Assembly (NCBI GenBank): GCA_027492415.1
Contig: JAPUEV010000249.1
Location: forward strand, 1-9,671
Direction: 5' to 3'
DNA length: 9,671 nt
Origin: Ignavibacteria bacterium
GTDB lineage: Bacteria; Bacteroidota; Ignavibacteria; Tepidaquicellales; OLB5
A program made the translations under genes and the position numbers. The notes below the pieces were generated by a model. The model did no database searches and was not told the origin of the DNA. It saw only the letters and a program-made list of their open reading frames with translations. This document shows, piece by piece, positions 6,412 to 9,671 of this stretch; position 1 is the stretch's first letter; the number at the start of each line of letters is the position of its first letter.

Positions 6412-6440
6412 ATAATATCAATTTTTGTGTAATTTGTCAA
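6412..6440 (-). promoter_or_regulatory. Near-perfect sigma-70 promoter of the P-domain gene
   Basis: On the minus strand, a perfect TTGACA (6440-6435) is separated by exactly 17 bp from TATTAT (6417-6412), one base from the TATAAT consensus. Transcription should start near 6405, giving a leader of about 35 nt that includes the GGAGAG ribosome site. This is the strongest promoter-like element in the window and points to high constitutive expression of the surface protein. Confidence 0.8.
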
Positions 6441-6545
6441 GTTATTTTTTTTATAATTTAATATTAACAGTTATTGCATATATGGATAAATTTTAACATA
6501 TTTGCAAAATTCAAACCCGCCAAATCTAAATAATTGAGAAATTTA

Positions 6546-7394
6546 ATGCTACCACCAACAAATCTTGAAATTCCCGCCGGTAATAACGGGCCGTTAAATG
6601 CCTCCTTGTATATTAATAGTACAAGTTCATCCGGAAAGCTGCCGATATTAATATTCTCCCACGGATTTAAAGGCTTTAAAGATTGGGGAGGTTTTCCGTA
6701 TTTATGCAGTAAGCTTGCCGAAAGCGGTTTTGCAGTTCTAAGCTTCAACTTCTCCGGCAATGGAGTTGAAAGCTCTTCACCCATGGATTTTACACGCCTT
6801 GACCTTTTTGCTGAAAATACTCATTCAATTGAATTAAATGATCTTGAAGCTGTAATTGAATTTTTACCTTCACTGGCTGAAAAATATCCGGTTGATAATA
6901 ACAGAACAGGTCTTATTGGACACTCCCGCGGAGGGGGAATTTCCATTATCACAGCAGCAAATGATAACAAAATAAAAGCACTAGTTACACTGGCTTCAAT
7001 TGCTTCGTTTGACCGTTATACTAATGAACAGAAAAAACGCTGGCGCGAAAAAGGGTACATCGAAATACCAAATACACGCACAAACCAGATGATGAGAATG
7101 AATGTAAGTCTGCTGGATGATATTGAGCAAAATCACGAAAAGCTTGATATTTTAAAAGCTGCCGGCAGGCTGAGGAAACCTTACCTGATAATTCATGGAA
7201 AGGAAGACCTTGCTGTAAAATACACTGATGCAGAAAAAATTTACTCTGCATCGGGTAAAGGTTTTACAAAGCTTCAAACAATAGAAAATACAGGGCATAC
7301 ATTTGGTGTTGAGCATCCGTTCAAAGGCTCAACCAGGGCTTTTGATGAGGTTATAGAGCTTGCAACAGGGTTCTTTAAAGATAATCTTGCTTAA
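6546..7394 (+). CDS. Alpha/beta hydrolase (serine hydrolase family, substrate unknown)
   Basis: This is a 282-residue cytoplasmic alpha/beta-hydrolase; no signal peptide is seen. Key parts, numbered from the ATG at 6546, are the oxyanion-side motif HGFKGFKDW (about 39-47), the nucleophile elbow GHSRGG with Ser127, the acid in HGKEDLAVKY (Asp221) and the catalytic His251 in NTGHTFG. The complete Ser-Asp-His triad and length fit the dienelactone-hydrolase / S33-aminopeptidase-like group that often acts on esters, thioesters or peptides. The HGFKGFKDWGG N-terminal block is common in Bacteroidota hydrolases of unknown substrate. A TTG at 6534 would add four residues in frame; I prefer the ATG, although neither start has a clear ribosome site. 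It is transcribed away from the surface-protein array and converges on coaD, sharing the TTAA at 7391-7394 as stop codons. The substrate cannot be told from sequence alone. Confidence 0.88.
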   Translation: MLPPTNLEIPAGNNGPLNASLYINSTSSSGKLPILIFSHGFKGFKDWGGFPYLCSKLAESGFAVLSFNFSGNGVESSSPMDFTRLDLFAENTHSIELNDLEAVIEFLPSLAEKYPVDNNRTGLIGHSRGGGISIITAANDNKIKALVTLASIASFDRYTNEQKKRWREKGYIEIPNTRTNQMMRMNVSLLDDIEQNHEKLDILKAAGRLRKPYLIIHGKEDLAVKYTDAEKIYSASGKGFTKLQTIENTGHTFGVEHPFKGSTRAFDEVIELATGFFKDNLA

Positions 7395-7882
7395 TCAATT
7401 TTTTTAAACCTGCTTCTTATTATTCTTTCAGCTTCAGGGGGAACAAAATCCTTAACATCTCCGCCGTATTTGGCAATTTCCCTTACAAGGGTTGAGCTTA
7501 TAAAAGAATACTTCTCACCCGGCATTAAAAATACTGTTTCAATATTTTCCGCTATTTTCCTGTTAGTAAGCGCAAGCTGGAATTCATATTCAAAATCGGA
7601 TATCGCGCGCAATCCCCTTATTATCACATCAGCATTTTTGCTTTTCGCGTAGTTCACCAGAAGCCCGTCAAAGCTTTCAGCCCTGCAGTTACGGATATCT
7701 TTTATTGAATCATTTATAATCGCAACTCTTTCTTCAATAGTAAGCAGCGTATTTTTTGAAGAGCTTTTTGCAACCGAGATGATAACCTCATCAAAAAGCT
7801 TTGATGCCCTGATAAGAACATCAAGATGCCCCAATGTAAGCGGGTCAAACGTTCCGGGATAAATAGCTTTTGTTTTGGGCAT
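7391..7882 (-). CDS. coaD: Phosphopantetheine adenylyltransferase
   Basis: CoaD transfers AMP from ATP to 4'-phosphopantetheine, giving dephospho-CoA, the next-to-last step of coenzyme A synthesis in the cytoplasm. The 163 residues match the usual 158-165. Visible motifs are the nucleotidyltransferase signature YPGTFDPLTLGH at 8-19 (the T-x-GH ATP-binding motif) and RGLRAISDFEYEFQLALTNR at 89-108, a hallmark of the family that contacts the pantetheine arm. ISSTLVRE at 128-135 is the second ATP-binding loop, followed by FVPPE. All expected conserved residues appear present. The start at 7882 shares one base with the rsmD stop (TAATG), so translation is probably coupled. rsmD-coaD is a widespread bacterial gene pair. 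Its stop overlaps that of the convergent hydrolase, leaving no room for a separate terminator. Confidence 0.97.
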   Translation of the reverse strand: MPKTKAIYPGTFDPLTLGHLDVLIRASKLFDEVIISVAKSSSKNTLLTIEERVAIINDSIKDIRNCRAESFDGLLVNYAKSKNADVIIRGLRAISDFEYEFQLALTNRKIAENIETVFLMPGEKYSFISSTLVREIAKYGGDVKDFVPPEAERIIRSRFKKID

Positions 7883-8448
7883 TAATCTTTCTTTATTAAA
7901 ATTGTGAAATTTGTTAAGCCTACTTTTTTTTCAATGACCTCAAAATCATTTAAGCTGAACATGCCTGCCCTTTCGCCTGAATGCTCCAGAATAAAAATGG
8001 TAAACCCAAAGTTCATAACTGACTGCATCAGCTCATTATAAAATTCATACCCGTAAGGCGGGTCAGCAAAGATAATATCATAGAAATCATTCACCGGGCG
8101 CTTTAAAAATCCCAACACGTTCTCATTTACTATGCTTATCTTTTCCTGGCAGCCAAGCTCACCTGCTGTTTTCTGAATATTTGCGATCTGCTTATGTGCA
8201 TTTTCAACGAAATCACAGTGTGCCGCTCCCCTGCTGATAAGCTCAAAACCAACCGCACCTGAGCCCGCAAAGAGATCAAGGCAGCGTGTTTCTTCGAAAT
8301 CGATGATATTATTCAGTACATTAAAGAGCGTTTCCCTGGCTCTATCGGTAGTTGGCCTGTAACCTGAAATATTTCCTTTAATGCAGTTATTAGGCTCAAA
8401 TGTTGAGTGTACTTTCCGGGACTTATATGTTCCGCCGATTATTCTCAT
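7882..8448 (-). CDS. rsmD: 16S rRNA (guanine(966)-N(2))-methyltransferase
   Basis: RsmD methylates the exocyclic N2 of G966 (E. coli numbering) in 16S rRNA using S-adenosylmethionine during small-subunit assembly. The 188 residues are typical (E. coli about 198). The sequence shows the family start MRIIGGTYKSRKV (1-13), the signature RPTTDRARETLFNVL at 31-45, the SAM-binding loop LDLFAGSGAVGFE at 57-69 and the catalytic DPPY tetrad at 129-132, typical of amino-N methyltransferases. The start at 8448 overlaps the stop of the PilM-like gene by four bases (ATGA) and the stop overlaps coaD (TAATG). It is thus the middle member of a tight three-gene cluster. Confidence 0.96.
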   Translation of the reverse strand: MRIIGGTYKSRKVHSTFEPNNCIKGNISGYRPTTDRARETLFNVLNNIIDFEETRCLDLFAGSGAVGFELISRGAAHCDFVENAHKQIANIQKTAGELGCQEKISIVNENVLGFLKRPVNDFYDIIFADPPYGYEFYNELMQSVMNFGFTIFILEHSGERAGMFSLNDFEVIEKKVGLTNFTILIKKD

Positions 8449-9392
8449 TGGGGCTGCTGAGCCGCTAAATTACGCAATGCTATGCCGCAGCTGGCAGAAA
8501 ACTTATATGTAATTTTCCTCAGGGATTCGTTTTTAAGCAGTAGCTCTGATGAGCTGATATTTTCAAAGGGATTGATAACTGTAATGCCAGAGTATCCCTG
8601 TTTTTCCAGTGATTCGAGTGTATCCTCTTTAATATCATCACCGTACAGGTAAATGGCATCAAGCTTTTTGCAAACAGGCTCTGAATTGATTATTGAATTA
8701 AGCTTTCTTGTAAGGATTAAATTGAACTCGGTTTCATGTGAGTATTTTGAATGCGAATAAAACTTATACTTGCCGTCCTGTATATATCCGTAATCTACCC
8801 TGCCCTTTTTCAGTCCAACAAGCAGAAGGTTCTTACCTTTAATTTTTGATTCATAGTTCCTGCGTATGGAATTTTCTGCGGAGAAATGATCAATATCAAT
8901 TACGCTGAGCTCAAGCGAACAGATTTTAAATATCCGTTTAATAAACTCAACGGTATTCTTCTGCACAGCTATGACAAGGAAATCATCTGAGTTTTTGCAG
9001 GGCAGAACATTATTGAGCCTGTATGTATTTATCAGGAAGTCATTATAATTATCAGGAAAATAATTTGAAAGCTCCCAGTAAATTTTTGAGTTTATTGACT
9101 GCTTGCCTTCTGAGTAATCAACAGGCAGCGTGATAAGAAATGCCTGTGAAGAGCTTATTGTTAAGCCGGCTTTTTTAATATCAAGGTTACGTTTTGTGAT
9201 GTAAGTACTTATTTCCCCGGAAATGTTTGTAAGATCTTTCTGGCTGCTTTTGTATTTACCAAGCTCATCTTCAAAGTTGAAATCAACTTTAACCGACTCA
9301 ATGTGATCTACCCTGGTAGTTTTTTCATCCCCAAGCAGCTCGGTGAAATAGATCGTATTACCTGAAAATCCTATGCCTAATGATCTGCTCAA
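8445..9392 (-). CDS. PilM-like actin-fold protein (type IV pilus / type II secretion assembly-like), degenerate ATPase
   Basis: This 315-residue protein resembles PilM/MshI-type actin-fold proteins, which sit under the inner membrane and recruit PilN/GspL-like assembly proteins. Support comes from several blocks in the right order. These are a first strand-turn-strand GIGFSGNTIYFTEL (6-19), LPVDYSEGKQSINSKIYWELSNYFP (89-113), and FLVIAVQKNTVEFIKRIFK (138-156) with IDIDHFSAENSIRR (165-178). They continue with the second actin strand pair LLLVGLKKGRVDYGYIQDGK (189-208), NPF (274-276) and the closing FSASCGIALRNL (298-309). The usual DIGSS-type phosphate loop is altered and the second DxG motif reads LVGLKKG, so ATP binding is uncertain. 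The only workable start is TTG at 9392: an in-frame TAA lies about 20 bases upstream and the protein has no internal Met. No ribosome site is seen. It is first in a coupled cluster with rsmD and coaD; no pilN/pilO genes follow. Confidence 0.72.
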   Translation of the reverse strand: MSRSLGIGFSGNTIYFTELLGDEKTTRVDHIESVKVDFNFEDELGKYKSSQKDLTNISGEISTYITKRNLDIKKAGLTISSSQAFLITLPVDYSEGKQSINSKIYWELSNYFPDNYNDFLINTYRLNNVLPCKNSDDFLVIAVQKNTVEFIKRIFKICSLELSVIDIDHFSAENSIRRNYESKIKGKNLLLVGLKKGRVDYGYIQDGKYKFYSHSKYSHETEFNLILTRKLNSIINSEPVCKKLDAIYLYGDDIKEDTLESLEKQGYSGITVINPFENISSSELLLKNESLRKITYKFSASCGIALRNLAAQQPQ

Positions 9393-9413
9393 TATATATA
9401 AAATTAAATTTTA

Positions 9414-9444
9414 CAAAATTAAGGGTTATTAATGTGCCAATCAA
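9414..9444 (-). promoter_or_regulatory. Candidate Bacteroidota-type promoter of the pilM-like - rsmD - coaD cluster
   Basis: On the minus strand, ATTG (TTG at 9444-9442) lies 20 bp from TAATTTTG (9421-9414), an exact match to TAnnTTTG. A start around 9405-9409 would give a short, very AT-rich leader of about 15 nt before the TTG start at 9392. This fits the absence of a Shine-Dalgarno sequence. The 79-bp gap after the comEA-like gene leaves room for an independent promoter. Confidence 0.45.
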
Positions 9445-9471
9445 TCAAATTAGCAGTGCGTTATAACCTGT

Positions 9472-9671
9472 TCACTCTACCTGAATATATTCCTTCAGCT
9501 TATCGAACTTCTTTTCGCCAATGCCTTTTACCCTCAACAGGTCCTCAGGTTTTTTGAAATTACCGTTTTGCTCCCTGTATTCAATTATTCTCTCAGCCAT
9601 TACCACGCCTATGCCCGGTAGTGTGGCAAGGTCACCGGCAAGAGCGGTATTGATATTTATCTTTGTGCCGG
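9472..9671 (-). CDS. ComEA-type helix-hairpin-helix DNA-binding protein, C-terminal part (5' end outside window)
   Basis: The last 65 codons of a frame entering from the right edge are visible, ending in TGA at 9474-9472. They contain the ComEA signature ININTA (4-9 of the visible part), a first helix-hairpin-helix LPGIGVVMAERIIEYREQNG (17-36) and a second one around LLRVKGIGEKKFDKLKEYI (44-62). In competence proteins such domains bind double-stranded DNA without sequence preference and deliver it to the uptake channel. In this phylum the domain is also found in larger proteins with several such repeats, so the full architecture and membrane anchor cannot be judged from here. It lies just before a PilM-like gene on the same strand, which fits a loose link to pilus-based DNA uptake. 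No clear terminator follows it. Confidence 0.85.
   Translation of the reverse strand, partial: GTKININTALAGDLATLPGIGVVMAERIIEYREQNGNFKKPEDLLRVKGIGEKKFDKLKEYIQVE

Noticed and set aside
6534..6545. TTG at 6534 as the start of the hydrolase
   Set aside because: It would add only four residues and has no ribosome site; the in-frame ATG at 6546 is simpler, though neither is proven.
6441..6545. Plus-strand promoter for the hydrolase (TTGCAT at about 6473, CATATT 17 bp on; TATAAT at 6452-6457)
   Set aside because: Matches are poor or lack a -35 partner; the region is too AT-rich to choose a site.
6464..6784. Minus-strand 106-codon open frame opposite the start of the hydrolase
   Set aside because: No signal peptide, domain or ribosome site; it lies antisense to a hydrolase with a full catalytic triad and starts inside that gene.
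7021..7251. Minus-strand 76-codon open frame within the hydrolase
   Set aside because: Lies wholly within the coding sequence of a confident gene on the other strand.
9424..9468. GGTTAT / ATAACC inverted repeat after the comEA-like gene as a terminator or operator
   Set aside because: Only 6 bp with a loop over 30 bases and no T run; likely chance.

Overview
The window reads as a chromosomal segment from a member of the Bacteroidota/Chlorobiota (FCB) superphylum, most likely the Ignavibacteria side. This is inferred from AT-rich DNA and from a string of secreted proteins ending in the type A C-terminal sorting domain of the type IX secretion system (T9SS), with the QNYPNPFNP signature typical of Ignavibacteria-like genomes. 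Some upstream regions match the Bacteroidota promoter pattern (TTG - 19/20 bp - TAnnTTTG). Others match a classical sigma-70 promoter, including one with a perfect TTGACA box.

Left two thirds (1-6371, all minus strand, so transcription runs from right to left): a tandem array of five genes for exported proteins. In transcription order these are a proprotein-convertase P-domain protein (6371-4950), three paralogous six-bladed kelch-type beta-propellers (4835-3429, 3323-2028, 1911-538) and the N-terminal part of a VCBS/FG-GAP calcium-loop repeat protein that runs off the left edge (397-1). The four complete proteins share one layout: signal peptide, beta-rich ectodomain(s), and an 85-92 residue T9SS sorting domain ending in a basic patch plus hydrophobic tail. 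Gene spacings are 114, 105, 116 and 140 bp. Clear rho-independent terminators follow only the P-domain gene and the last kelch gene. The P-domain gene therefore looks monocistronic, the three kelch genes may share a transcript, and the VCBS gene is separate with its own promoter. No T9SS machinery genes are visible here.

Right third (6372-9671): an AT-rich divergent intergenic region separates the array from a plus-strand alpha/beta hydrolase (6546-7394). This gene converges with a minus-strand cluster, and the two stop codons share a single TTAA. The cluster, in transcription order, is a degenerate PilM-like actin-fold protein (TTG start), rsmD (16S rRNA guanine-N2 methyltransferase) and coaD (phosphopantetheine adenylyltransferase). 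Its three genes are joined by ATGA and TAATG overlaps that imply translational coupling. At the right edge is the C-terminal part of a ComEA-type helix-hairpin-helix DNA-binding protein.

No rRNA, tRNA, CRISPR array, insertion sequence or phage gene was found. The housekeeping genes are ordinary. The parts most worth a second look are the tandem T9SS cargo array, the P-domain protein without a protease, the mixed promoter types, and the coupling of a PilM-like gene to rsmD-coaD.
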